From positions 124,001 to 188,000 of the forward strand of contig NZ_MUHA01000001.1 of assembly GCF_002217355.1 (NCBI RefSeq): a stretch of 64,000 nucleotides of DNA. The letters run 5' to 3'. The notes beneath the pieces were generated by a model. That model was not told the DNA's origin and did no database searches. It saw only the letters and a list, made by a program, of their open reading frames with translations. A program made the position numbers and the translations under genes. The stretch's first letter is position 1; each line of letters starts with the position of its first letter. Positions 1-7,337 of the stretch are shown here, piece by piece. Origin of the DNA: Flavobacterium oncorhynchi (GTDB lineage: Bacteria > Bacteroidota > Bacteroidia > Flavobacteriales > Flavobacteriaceae).

Positions 1-103
1 TATTCTCAAATGCATTTAAGGCTGTAAAAACATTTACTCGTGTGTAAGATTTTTTAGAAAAAACGTAATTTTTATGAAAAAATAAACGTAATTTTAGTCT
101 AAA

Positions 104-115
104 CGAAGATCTTCG
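104..115. promoter_or_regulatory. 12-bp perfect palindrome before the S41 protease gene
   Basis: CGAAGATCTTCG lies 4 bases before the start codon at 120. Upstream, AAACGTAATTTT occurs twice (about 61-72 and 84-95). The palindrome could be a protein-binding site or a small leader hairpin. Its function is unknown and it may be chance in AT-rich DNA. Confidence 0.25.
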
Positions 116-119
116 ATTT

Positions 120-2150
120 ATGAAAAAAATAGTATTAGTATTGATGTTAACTGCCAATGTTCTATTTAGTCAAAATAGCGACAACACCTGCGAAATACTA
201 AACAAAATAAATGCAACAATCCAATCAGAACATCTACGTCCAAAACCAGTCGATGACAGTTTATCGGTTTTTGTTTTTGATAATCTAATTAATGAATTAG
301 ATCCTTCTAGAAACATCTTTTTTAAGAGCGAATACGATGAAATGGCAGCAAAATATCGTTTAAACTTAGATAATTTAATTCTAGAAAACGACTGCAGTTT
401 TTTGACTGACATTACATCAAAATACATTTCAGGATTAGAAAGAACAAAAAATATCCTTGAAAAAATTCAAGCCGCGCCTTTTGATTACAGCAAAAAAGAC
501 ACCATTAGATTTTACAAAAAATCATTTCCATTTTATTTAAAAAATGAAGACTTAGAAAAGGTATGGCGAAAAAAAATACGCTATCAAATTCTGGATGATG
601 TTGCAGAGACAAGCGATAATTTAGATTCTATTAAAGCTAATTTTAAATCTATAGAAGCAAAATCTAGAAAATTGATTTTATCAAATGAAATCTGCCGTAT
701 TAATACGCTGTTAGAAACCAAAACAAATCAAAACGAGAATCTTTATAATTTTTTCTGCACCTATTTTGATCCGCACACAGCCTATTTTAGCGATGACTCT
801 AAATCAAGCTTTGTTGCGTCGTTATCAAAAGAGCATTTATCATTGGGAATGACAGTAAATCTTAATGAAAAAAATGAAATTATTGTACAAGAACTTGACC
901 CAAATGGTCCCGCATATCAAACTGGGCAGATAAAAAAAGGCGATCAAATCGTTTCGGTTTCTAATCAAAAAGAAACACTTCAGGTTTCTTGCGCTTCACT
1001 AGAATCTATTTCGACTATGATTTTATCTGAAGCGAATAAAAGCTTAATCATAACTCTTAAAAGAAACTCAGGTAAAAGTTTTGAAGTTTACATCGAAAAA
1101 CAAGTAATGAAAGACGAAGAAAATTCGGTTTTCAGTTTTATAATTGGTAAAGACAGTAAAATTGGATACATCAAAATTCCAAGTTTCTATGCTGATCTGG
1201 ACGGAAACAGTCGAAAAGGCTGTGCTGATGATGTAGCGAGAGAAATTATAAAATTAGAAAGAGACAATATCAAAGGGCTAGTTATAGATTTAATAGATAA
1301 TGGCGGCGGTTCTATGGAAGAAGCCATTAAACTTGCTGGAATGTTTGTTGATTATGGTCCGCTTTCGATTGTTATTGATCATACTAAAGAAAAATCTATT
1401 ATAAATGATCCTTTTAAAGGTGTAATCTACAAAGGTCCTATTGTAATACTTGTTAATAGTAATACAGCATCGGCCAGTGAATTTTTCTCATCTATTATGC
1501 AAGATTATAATCGTGCTCTTTTATTAGGCAGCAGTACTCTTGGTAAAGCAACTATGCAGACAATTCTTTCGCTTGACGAAACAAAGAATACTGATTTTCT
1601 AAAAATTACGATTAATAAATTTTACCGAGTAACAGGAAAAAGCCATCAATACATAGGCGTGACACCCGATGTGGTTCTTCCTGAGTTTTATGAAGATGTT
1701 TATCAAAAAGAAAGTGATTTCCCAACTGCTATTAAAAATGACAGCATTACTTCAACACTAAAATACCGCCCGTATGTAAAACGAGCTCTAATCGATAAAC
1801 TAGCCAAAAACAGTAAAACAAGGCTGGCAGATAATTTTTATTTTAATGATATTAAAAAGATCAATCTAAAAATAGATCAATTAGTAAACACTCCAAAAGC
1901 CGAAGTGCCAATGACGATTGAAGCAGTCTTTAATCAGAAAAAAATAGTAAATTCTTTATGGAAAGAAATCAATACTTTTAATGACGAAAATAATCCGCTG
2001 GACGTTTACAACTCCACAGTAAACCAGTATTTATTGAGTGCCTATCCTAATGACAAAACAATAAATCAGTACCAAATAGATCATTTAAAAATAAACCCAT
2101 ACTTAAATGAAGCGGTTAATATTATAAATGACTTTAATTCTTCGAAATAA
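120..2150 (+). CDS. S41 family carboxy-terminal processing protease (Prc/Tsp-like)
   Basis: Exported serine protease of 676 aa, close to the length of E. coli Prc (682). The N-terminus is a signal peptide ending near residue 18 (LFSQ). A helical region with LDPSRNIFF (60-68) matches the start of Tsp-type proteases. A PDZ domain spans about 240-325 and the S41 core follows. The Ser/Lys dyad falls at S451 (TASASE) and K476 (LGKA), with D462 between them; this spacing equals S430/D441/K455 of Prc. The long C-terminal helical extension is also Prc-like. Family members cut periplasmic proteins at C-terminal tags; the substrate here is unknown. The gene is monocistronic and is followed by a composite inverted repeat. 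Confidence 0.9.
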   Translation: MKKIVLVLMLTANVLFSQNSDNTCEILNKINATIQSEHLRPKPVDDSLSVFVFDNLINELDPSRNIFFKSEYDEMAAKYRLNLDNLILENDCSFLTDITSKYISGLERTKNILEKIQAAPFDYSKKDTIRFYKKSFPFYLKNEDLEKVWRKKIRYQILDDVAETSDNLDSIKANFKSIEAKSRKLILSNEICRINTLLETKTNQNENLYNFFCTYFDPHTAYFSDDSKSSFVASLSKEHLSLGMTVNLNEKNEIIVQELDPNGPAYQTGQIKKGDQIVSVSNQKETLQVSCASLESISTMILSEANKSLIITLKRNSGKSFEVYIEKQVMKDEENSVFSFIIGKDSKIGYIKIPSFYADLDGNSRKGCADDVAREIIKLERDNIKGLVIDLIDNGGGSMEEAIKLAGMFVDYGPLSIVIDHTKEKSIINDPFKGVIYKGPIVILVNSNTASASEFFSSIMQDYNRALLLGSSTLGKATMQTILSLDETKNTDFLKITINKFYRVTGKSHQYIGVTPDVVLPEFYEDVYQKESDFPTAIKNDSITSTLKYRPYVKRALIDKLAKNSKTRLADNFYFNDIKKINLKIDQLVNTPKAEVPMTIEAVFNQKKIVNSLWKEINTFNDENNPLDVYNSTVNQYLLSAYPNDKTINQYQIDHLKINPYLNEAVNIINDFNSSK

Positions 2151-2156
2151 AAGTTT

Positions 2157-2262
2157 TTGTTTCAAGTTTTTTTTGTTTCAAGTTTCAGGTTTTACACATA
2201 GCGTGCTAAATTTTACGCAATATTATACCAACTTGAAAACTAAAACCTGAAACTTGAAACCT
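2157..2262. repeat. Composite intergenic inverted repeat, TTTCAAG-word family (element C)
   Basis: A perfect 20-bp inverted repeat pairs GTTTCAAGTTTCAGGTTTTA (2175-2194) with its reverse complement at 2241-2260. The left arm is extended by another copy of the GTTTCAAG word at about 2159-2167, and a partial ACTTGAAAAC copy sits in the loop at 2231. The element fills the 3' side of the S41 gene and ends about 40 bases before the yebC promoter. It can form a long RNA or DNA hairpin but lacks a neat U-tract. It shares its architecture with the elements near 9.9, 45.7, 51.8, 52.9, 57.4 and 59.6 kb. Confidence 0.75.
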
Positions 2263-2299
2263 TAACCTCAAAACAAATTAAAAAAACTTAAATTTTGAT

Positions 2300-2331
2300 T
2301 TTGGAAAAATTAAGGAATAACCGTATTTTTG
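2300..2331 (+). promoter_or_regulatory. Bacteroidota-type promoter of the yebC gene
   Basis: TTTG at 2300-2303 and TATTTTTG at 2324-2331 are separated by 20 bases, matching the Bacteroidota -33/-7 consensus (TTTG, 17-23 bases, TAnnTTTG). Transcription would start near 2335-2338, about 20 bases before the ATG at 2356. Confidence 0.7.
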
Positions 2332-2355
2332 CATCACAAAAACTAAAAATTAGAA

Positions 2356-3069
2356 ATGGGAAGAGCGTTCGAATTTAGAAAAGGAAGAAAAATGAAACGT
2401 TGGTCAGCAATGGCTAAAACATTTACCAGAATTGGTAAAGATATCGTTATGGCAGTTAAAGAAGGCGGTCCAAACCCTGATGCCAATTCTAGATTAAGAG
2501 CTGTTATACAAAATGCAAAAGCCGCAAACATGCCGAAAGACAATGTGGAGCGCGCGATAAAAAATGCAAGTAATAAAGATACTGCCAACTATAAGGAAAT
2601 TTTATTTGAAGGATATGCACCTCACGGAATTGCAATCTTGATTGAAACTGCATCTGATAACAATAACAGAACGGTTGCTAATATTCGTAGTTATTTTAAC
2701 AAATGCAACGGAACTATGGGAACTCAAGGCTCTGTTGAGTTTATGTTTGACCATACTTGTAACTTTAGAATTGCAAACAACGGTCTTGATGCTGAAGAAT
2801 TAGAACTTGAATTGATTGATTTTGGTGCCGAAGAAGTTTTTGAAGATGAAGACGGAATCTTAATCTATGCTCCTTTTGGAAGTTTTGGTGCTTTGCAAAA
2901 AGAATTAGAAAACAGAGGACTTGAAATTTTATCATCAGGCTTTGAGCGTATTCCGCAAATCACTAAAGAATTAACAGAAGCTCAAATCGCTGATGTTGAA
3001 AAATTAATCGAAAAAATTGAAGAAGATGATGACGTAATGAACGTTTATCATACTATGAAAGAGGAATAG
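2356..3069 (+). CDS. YebC/PmpR family DNA-binding or translation-associated regulator
   Basis: 237 aa with the family's hallmark N-terminus MGRAFEFRKGRKMKRWSAMA, then EGGPNPDANSRLR and MPKDNVERAIKNA. Three-domain YebC proteins were long annotated as transcriptional regulators; more recent work links some paralogues to translation of difficult sequences such as proline runs. Length and motifs are normal for the family. The gene has its own promoter at 2300-2331 and an intrinsic terminator at 3096-3117, so it appears monocistronic. The family call is firm, but the actual target in this organism cannot be read from sequence. Confidence 0.93.
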   Translation: MGRAFEFRKGRKMKRWSAMAKTFTRIGKDIVMAVKEGGPNPDANSRLRAVIQNAKAANMPKDNVERAIKNASNKDTANYKEILFEGYAPHGIAILIETASDNNNRTVANIRSYFNKCNGTMGTQGSVEFMFDHTCNFRIANNGLDAEELELELIDFGAEEVFEDEDGILIYAPFGSFGALQKELENRGLEILSSGFERIPQITKELTEAQIADVEKLIEKIEEDDDVMNVYHTMKEE

Positions 3070-3095
3070 TCTTTTCTTTTTATATTACAAAATTG

Positions 3096-3126
3096 AACTC
3101 CGGAGAAATCTGGAGTTTTTTTTTAC
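3096..3126 (+). terminator. Intrinsic terminator after yebC
   Basis: Stem AACTCCGG (3096-3103) pairs with CTGGAGTT (3110-3117) with one G-U pair, followed by a run of T. It lies 27 bases after the yebC stop codon. Confidence 0.8.
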
Positions 3127-3237
3127 TAATACGAAAACACGTAAAACAAAAACAAAATTAATGCATACGTTTGGCACAAAAACAAAACAAGAAGATAGAC
3201 AGCTATACTAACAAATCATTTATGTAGTAATAATACA

Positions 3238-3684
3238 ATGAGAAAAGCTCTTGCCTATATAATAATAGTGTTTGCATCACTAATGTTGATTGAAGAAATA
3301 ATTCATAATTTTTCAGTTCTCAAAACTGGATATACGATCGCATTTTGCAAAGATGGCTTTGTAAAAGACACATTAATTATCACAGAATCTGGTCCGGCTA
3401 CCGGCGTAGGACGAAATACATCTTCTAATTTTGTCTATCATGGTTTTTTAGTATCTAATAATAAAAAGGCCTCATTAACAATGAACATCAATATTTCTAC
3501 ATTCTCATATCGTTTTAAAGATCATAGACTAATTGTCTATCATTCTAAATACACATCTGCCAATTTGTTTTATCAGAAACCTACCAGTTTTATAGGTTTA
3601 GACTTCAAATATTTTCTAGAACCCTTTTTCTTTTTATTTGCCCTATTTTCAATAATTTATTTAATTTTTAAAAGAAATCAATAA
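3238..3684 (+). CDS. Small two-TM hypothetical protein, paralogue of the next gene
   Basis: 148 aa, family not recognised. A hydrophobic N-terminal segment (about 4-24) and a C-terminal membrane segment (about 122-143, FFFLFALFSIIYLIF) flank a soluble middle region. The middle aligns with the gene at 3785: KDTLIITESGP against KDILVVNEKIPP, SSNFVYHGFLVS against KTSWIFYGYCKS, then LTMNINI against IAIPINI. The two genes are therefore a diverged tandem duplication. No clear promoter box lies just upstream. Topology suggests a membrane-anchored extracytoplasmic domain of unknown role. Confidence 0.65.
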   Translation: MRKALAYIIIVFASLMLIEEIIHNFSVLKTGYTIAFCKDGFVKDTLIITESGPATGVGRNTSSNFVYHGFLVSNNKKASLTMNINISTFSYRFKDHRLIVYHSKYTSANLFYQKPTSFIGLDFKYFLEPFFFLFALFSIIYLIFKRNQ

Positions 3685-3784
3685 TCGAGTAAAACCATTA
3701 TATTTTGTATTCTGAAAACTAAATAAATTATTAAATAAACACTAACAAACAGATAAAACAGCACCAATAAAATATTATTAGCTA

Positions 3785-4261
3785 ATGAAAACACTTTGTT
3801 TAATTCTTATATTCTTGGGATTATCAATAATTGGAATAGAAGCAATAAATGATTTCTCAAAAACTAAAATCTTTTATGCATCGTTGAATCCCGAGAAAAA
3901 TTACTCTAAAGATATACTAGTCGTAAATGAAAAAATACCTCCGTCAAATAGCGGCAGCAATAAAACTTCGTGGATATTTTATGGATATTGCAAATCTGAC
4001 AAACTAAAAAACGGAATCGCAATTCCAATAAATATTATTGAAAGGGGAAGCTTAAACACAAGCCAGATTCCGATTTGGAGAATTAAAACGGTAAAGAATA
4101 AAATACTTTACAGAAGGGAGAATAATATCATCAATAGTCCATTTTCATATGAAATGCGTCAATATTGGGTTACTCCATTATTTATGATTGCAATACTCCC
4201 AGCACTATTTTGTTATTTAAAAATAAGAAGAAGAGAAAACACACGCAAGCCCTCATTCTAG
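3785..4261 (+). CDS. Small two-TM hypothetical protein, paralogue of the preceding gene
   Basis: 158 aa with an N-terminal membrane segment (about 4-22) and a second one near residues 127-147 (MIAILPALFCYL), ending in a basic tail rich in Arg and Lys. It shares length, topology and a core alignment with the 148-aa protein 100 bases upstream: a KD(T)L(I/V) strand, a serine/glycine-rich turn, an aromatic (F/Y)xG strand and a final PINI strand. The function is unknown. The gap between the two genes holds no terminator that I can see, so they may be co-transcribed. Confidence 0.65.
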   Translation: MKTLCLILIFLGLSIIGIEAINDFSKTKIFYASLNPEKNYSKDILVVNEKIPPSNSGSNKTSWIFYGYCKSDKLKNGIAIPINIIERGSLNTSQIPIWRIKTVKNKILYRRENNIINSPFSYEMRQYWVTPLFMIAILPALFCYLKIRRRENTRKPSF

Positions 4262-4402
4262 GTTTAAATACAATAATAAAGGCGTTAGAAATTATTAAGT
4301 CTTTATTGATTACATCATTCCCATTCTGCTAGTATCGATAATTCTATATTATACAGTTATCCCCAAAATATCTAAAAAGAAACTCATAATCAAAAAAACT
4401 AT

Positions 4403-4410
4403 TATATTTG
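4403..4410 (+). promoter_or_regulatory. Predicted -7 box (TATATTTG) of the 25-codon micro-ORF
   Basis: TATATTTG fits TAnnTTTG and would place transcription start near 4414, 36 bases before the micro-ORF ATG. No convincing TTG -33 element is visible at the right spacing, so the call rests on one box. Confidence 0.4.
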
Positions 4411-4449
4411 TTTTTCTCAACACGAAATTAATTTAAAAATAAAAGTACA

Positions 4450-4527
4450 ATGCAAACCTCAAAATACACAAAATTCGCTGTAATAATTTTAGTTATCTTA
4501 TTTATAGTAATAAGCGTTATTAGCTAA
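4450..4527 (+). CDS. 25-aa membrane micro-ORF, paralogue of the next lipoprotein's signal segment
   Basis: An ATG reading frame of 25 codons starts MQTSKYTK and continues as one hydrophobic helix ending VISVIS, then TAA. The protein at 4614 starts with the same eight residues, MQTSKYTK, and carries a matching hydrophobic run ending IISAIS. The micro-ORF stops exactly where the longer protein has its candidate lipobox cysteine (C26). It is either a degenerate duplicate cut at that codon or a deliberate single-helix peptide. A -7-like box lies 40 bases upstream. The matching N-terminus supports common descent; expression is unproven. Confidence 0.5.
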   Translation: MQTSKYTKFAVIILVILFIVISVIS

Positions 4528-4532
4528 AAAAC

Positions 4533-4568
4533 TTTCACTATTCTACTTTTGTTATAACGATAGTGAAA
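4533..4568. promoter_or_regulatory. Inverted repeat around a -7-like box upstream of the small lipoprotein gene
   Basis: TTTCACTAT (4533-4541) and ATAGTGAAA (4560-4568) form a perfect 9-bp inverted repeat with an 18-base spacer. The spacer contains TACTTTTG (4544-4551), a match to TAnnTTTG. The arrangement resembles an operator spanning a promoter for the gene at 4614. It could equally be a hairpin ending the micro-ORF transcript, although there is no long T-run. Confidence 0.4.
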
Positions 4569-4613
4569 TAAAGTAAAATTCATATTTATTCCCCATTCTC
4601 AGATAGACGAAAA

Positions 4614-4817
4614 ATGCAAACATCTAAATACACTAAATATATCATAATCGTAATGGTTATTTTATTTGTAATCATCAGCGCTATAAGCTGCTCAACACAT
4701 ACTCACACGTATACACCTGCACCGTCAGGTAAAAAAATACCACCAGGACAAGCAAAGAAAATGAATGGAGATAAAAGTGCAAAAGCTTATGCTCCAGGGC
4801 AGAAAAAAAAGCATTAA
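4614..4817 (+). CDS. Small putative lipoprotein with a GDKSAKAYAPGQ-type tail
   Basis: 67 aa. Residues 1-25 are a basic-then-hydrophobic signal segment and C26 (SAIS-C) is a possible but non-classical lipobox cysteine. The mature part is short, basic and low in complexity: a THTHTYTPAP stretch, then KIPPGQAKK and GDKSAKAYAPGQ, ending in lysines. I have seen this glycine/lysine tail in small Bacteroidota proteins, some loosely labelled as quinol oxidase subunit 4; nothing here supports that label. The tail's charge could favour binding to nucleic acid or LPS, which is speculation. A shorter paralogue lies just upstream. Confidence 0.6.
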   Translation: MQTSKYTKYIIIVMVILFVIISAISCSTHTHTYTPAPSGKKIPPGQAKKMNGDKSAKAYAPGQKKKH

Positions 4818-4830
4818 TACTATATAAAGC

Positions 4831-4863
4831 AAAAAGCCTTCTGAAAATTCAGAAGGCTTTTTT
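4831..4863. terminator. Bidirectional terminator between convergent genes
   Basis: AAAAAGCCTTCTGA (4831-4844) pairs with TCAGAAGGCTTTTT (4849-4862), with A-runs and T-runs on both sides. It serves the small lipoprotein gene (plus) and the LamG gene (minus). Confidence 0.85.
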
Positions 4864-4934
4864 ACTATTCCAAAACCTGAGTGCTACTAAAAATATAAAA
4901 AACTAACTAACTATTATAAAAATAACGTAATGCC

Positions 4935-5849
4935 TTATTTTGAAGTAATTTTCTTGGCTGGTGAATTTGTAATTTTCAGCAGATAAGTTCCCTCTGGAAG
5001 ATCATTAACATTCAATGAACTGGTATTACCCAACACCTTCTGTCCTTGCGAAAACACTTCAATATTTTTTGTTCCTGCATTTACATCACTGTTCGTTATT
5101 ATAGAACCTGATGCTGCAGATTTTGTATTTGCATTTGTTTTAGACTTTAAAACTGCCGGCTTTGCTACCGCCGCTGCTGCTATAGTAACGACTGCCTTAG
5201 AGCTATTATAAAGCTCCGCAATCTGTTGATCTGTCAAAGCTGTATCATAGATCTTTAAATCGTCGATATCAGCGTTAATTCCAACTGTTGTATTTACTTC
5301 TCCCAATCTAAAAATATTTCCTTTCGTTGAACGTGTTATACCACTTAACGATTTCAACAATTCTCCGTTTCTATAAATTTTAGAAACTGTACCATCATAC
5401 GTAATAGTATATTGATACCATGTTTCTTTGCTTAAGGTGGTTGAAACAATAACGTCATTAGTAGCACCCCAGCCTGCTAAACTTAAATCTGAATTTGACG
5501 ATGAGGTACCTTGCTGTAATAATCCGCAATACTGCGCATTGTAAGCTGTACCGTAACCCCAAATATAATTTGCCGCAGTAATATCATTAAACTTAACCCA
5601 AATACTTACTGTTCTTGCATTATTTGCCATTGGCAGATTATCAATAACAGCTTCCATAGCCTTGCCATTTAGTCTTTGTGCGTTTGCAGCAACTCCTGCT
5701 CTATCAGCTACAAAATTATTTGTACCAATAAAAGAAGTTGTATTTGCTGTATTATTTAAAGTCCCATTGAAACTAAACTCCTGAATTGGATTTTGAGCAG
5801 TCGCATTCAAATAACTTACAAACAAAAATGAGAGTAGTAATTTTTTCAT
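4935..5849 (-). CDS. Secreted LamG/concanavalin-like protein with a type IX secretion sorting domain
   Basis: 304 aa. The signal peptide runs to about residue 18 (NATAQ). Residues 20-215 form a LamG-like jelly roll with the usual features: SIWVKF strand, WYQYTITYDG, KIYRNGELL, then DDLKIYDTALTDQQI and AELYN. An Ala/Lys/Ser-rich linker (about 216-255) leads to a C-terminal module with IEVFSQGQKVL, LNVNDLPEGTYLLKI and a Lys-rich end. That pattern is the type A sorting domain (TIGR04183-like) recognised by the type IX secretion system. It likely goes to the surface or outside the cell and may bind glycans. The gene is monocistronic. Confidence 0.8.
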   Translation of the reverse strand: MKKLLLSFLFVSYLNATAQNPIQEFSFNGTLNNTANTTSFIGTNNFVADRAGVAANAQRLNGKAMEAVIDNLPMANNARTVSIWVKFNDITAANYIWGYGTAYNAQYCGLLQQGTSSSNSDLSLAGWGATNDVIVSTTLSKETWYQYTITYDGTVSKIYRNGELLKSLSGITRSTKGNIFRLGEVNTTVGINADIDDLKIYDTALTDQQIAELYNSSKAVVTIAAAAVAKPAVLKSKTNANTKSAASGSIITNSDVNAGTKNIEVFSQGQKVLGNTSSLNVNDLPEGTYLLKITNSPAKKITSK

Positions 5850-6171
5850 GATATGTAGATTTAGGGATTAAAAAAAACATTGTGTCATTTTAACACTGCT
5901 AAACTAGATTATTATGTTTTTGAGCTGAAATTTATCCGACAACTAACCTAAATAATCGTTCAAATAACCAAAATTGATGATTTTAAATCAATAATTAGAA
6001 TTATTTATACATCATAGTATTATATTAAATTTTTAAACATCTCATAATTAAACTAAAAATTTCTTACGTATAAATACGGTATTCTCACTTAAAACAAATA
6101 CATCCGTAATTTCAAAAATCAATTATTACACCCAATCGTATTATCAACTAAAAATAGTTCCCCAAAAAAAA
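5850..6171. other. AT-rich intergenic stretch without recognised genes
   Basis: The gap between two minus-strand genes holds the upstream region of the LamG gene and, at its right end, the terminator at 6172. A TGACACAATGT-like sequence near 5877-5887 is not a convincing palindrome. No tRNA, small ORF or riboswitch fold is apparent. Confidence 0.5.
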
Positions 6172-6199
6172 AACTCCATTCGCAAATACGAATGGAGTT
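6163..6199 (-). terminator. Terminator of the cysteine-synthase-family gene
   Basis: AACTCCATTCG (6172-6182) pairs with CGAATGGAGTT (6189-6199). On the minus strand the stem is followed by a T-run (the A-run at 6164-6173 on the plus strand). It lies about 26 bases after the stop at 6225. Confidence 0.85.
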
Positions 6200-6224
6200 C
6201 TAATATCTAAAAAAGCAGTCTAAC

Positions 6225-7265
6225 CTACTTTACAAATTCAATTTTTTGAGCTTCTTCTTCATTAACACTATCAAAGAAACCTTGTTCATTCATCCAGTCA
6301 TCACTAAATACTTTACTCATATAACGCGAACCATGATCTGGGAAAATCGCTATAATGTTACTGTCTTTTGTAAACTCTCCTTCTTCTGCATATTGTTTAA
6401 TAGCCTGCATTACTGCTCCAGAAGTATAACCTACAAACAAACCTTCTTTTCTAGTGATTTCTCTGGCTGAGTGCGCACTCTCCTCATCGGTCACTTTCAT
6501 GAATTTATCAATAATATCAAAATCTGTAGCTGATGGAATTAAATTTTTTCCTAAACCTTCAATTCGGTATGGATAAATCTCTTTATTATCAAATTCTTTT
6601 GTTTCGTGGTATTTCTTCAATACTGATCCAAAAGCGTCAACACCTAAAATTCTAATATTCGGATTTTGCTCTTTTAAGAATTTTGCTGTTCCAGAAATTG
6701 TTCCTCCAGTTCCGCTGCAAGCAATAAGATGTGTAATTTTTCCTTTCGTTTGTTCCCAAATTTCAGGACCTGTAGTATTGTAGTGGGCATCAATATTTAA
6801 TTGATTAAAATACTGATTGATATAAACCGATCCTTTTGTTTCCTCGTGAAGTCGTTTAGCTACATTGTAATACGATCTTTCATCATCTGCAGAAACGTGC
6901 GCAGGGCAAACATATACTTTGGCACCTAAACTTCGCAGCATGTCAATTTTATCTTTGGATGATTTTGAACTTACTGCCAAAATACAATTGTAACCTTTTA
7001 TAATGCTTACCATTGCCAAACTAAAACCTGTATTACCTGATGTAGTTTCGATAATAGTATCACCTGGTGATAAAATTCCCTTTTTCTCGGCTTCTTCGAT
7101 AATATATAACGCTATTCTATCTTTTGAGGAATGACCTGGATTAAAAGCTTCTACCTTTGCGTAGAAATTTCCTTCTAACTCTTCGGTGACTTTATTTAGT
7201 TTAATAAGCGGGGTATTACCTATTAATTCTAAAACATTATTATAAGCGTTTATTTCTTCTTTCAT
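6225..7265 (-). CDS. PLP-dependent cysteine synthase / cystathionine beta-synthase family enzyme
   Basis: 346 aa of the fold-type II PLP family. The N-terminal [10 protein letters not shown] motif is present. K48 in GHSSKDR is the Schiff-base lysine, residues 76-80 (SGNTG) bind the substrate carboxylate, and GTGGTISG binds phosphate. The asparagine-loop variant [10 protein letters not shown] and the C-terminal extension are typical of cystathionine beta-synthase-like enzymes, but no CBS regulatory domains are present. It joins serine or O-acetylserine to a thiol, in cysteine or transsulfuration metabolism. A true CysM with CysE lies at 50-51.8 kb, so this copy may have a different thiol partner. 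It is a single gene with its own terminator. Confidence 0.85.
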   Translation of the reverse strand: MKEEINAYNNVLELIGNTPLIKLNKVTEELEGNFYAKVEAFNPGHSSKDRIALYIIEEAEKKGILSPGDTIIETTSGNTGFSLAMVSIIKGYNCILAVSSKSSKDKIDMLRSLGAKVYVCPAHVSADDERSYYNVAKRLHEETKGSVYINQYFNQLNIDAHYNTTGPEIWEQTKGKITHLIACSGTGGTISGTAKFLKEQNPNIRILGVDAFGSVLKKYHETKEFDNKEIYPYRIEGLGKNLIPSATDFDIIDKFMKVTDEESAHSAREITRKEGLFVGYTSGAVMQAIKQYAEEGEFTKDSNIIAIFPDHGSRYMSKVFSDDWMNEQGFFDSVNEEEAQKIEFVK

Positions 7266-7337
7266 AAAAAAATAGTTAATCGAGATGGTATTTTAAAATA
7301 ACCTCGATAGGTTGCAAATTTAACAAAAAATTTTTAA

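Noticed and set aside
5877-5887. TGACACAATGT near the LamG gene as a fourth Fnr-type box
   Set aside because: Only one half-site resembles the motif, and it lacks the ATGAYAWTTRTCAT symmetry.
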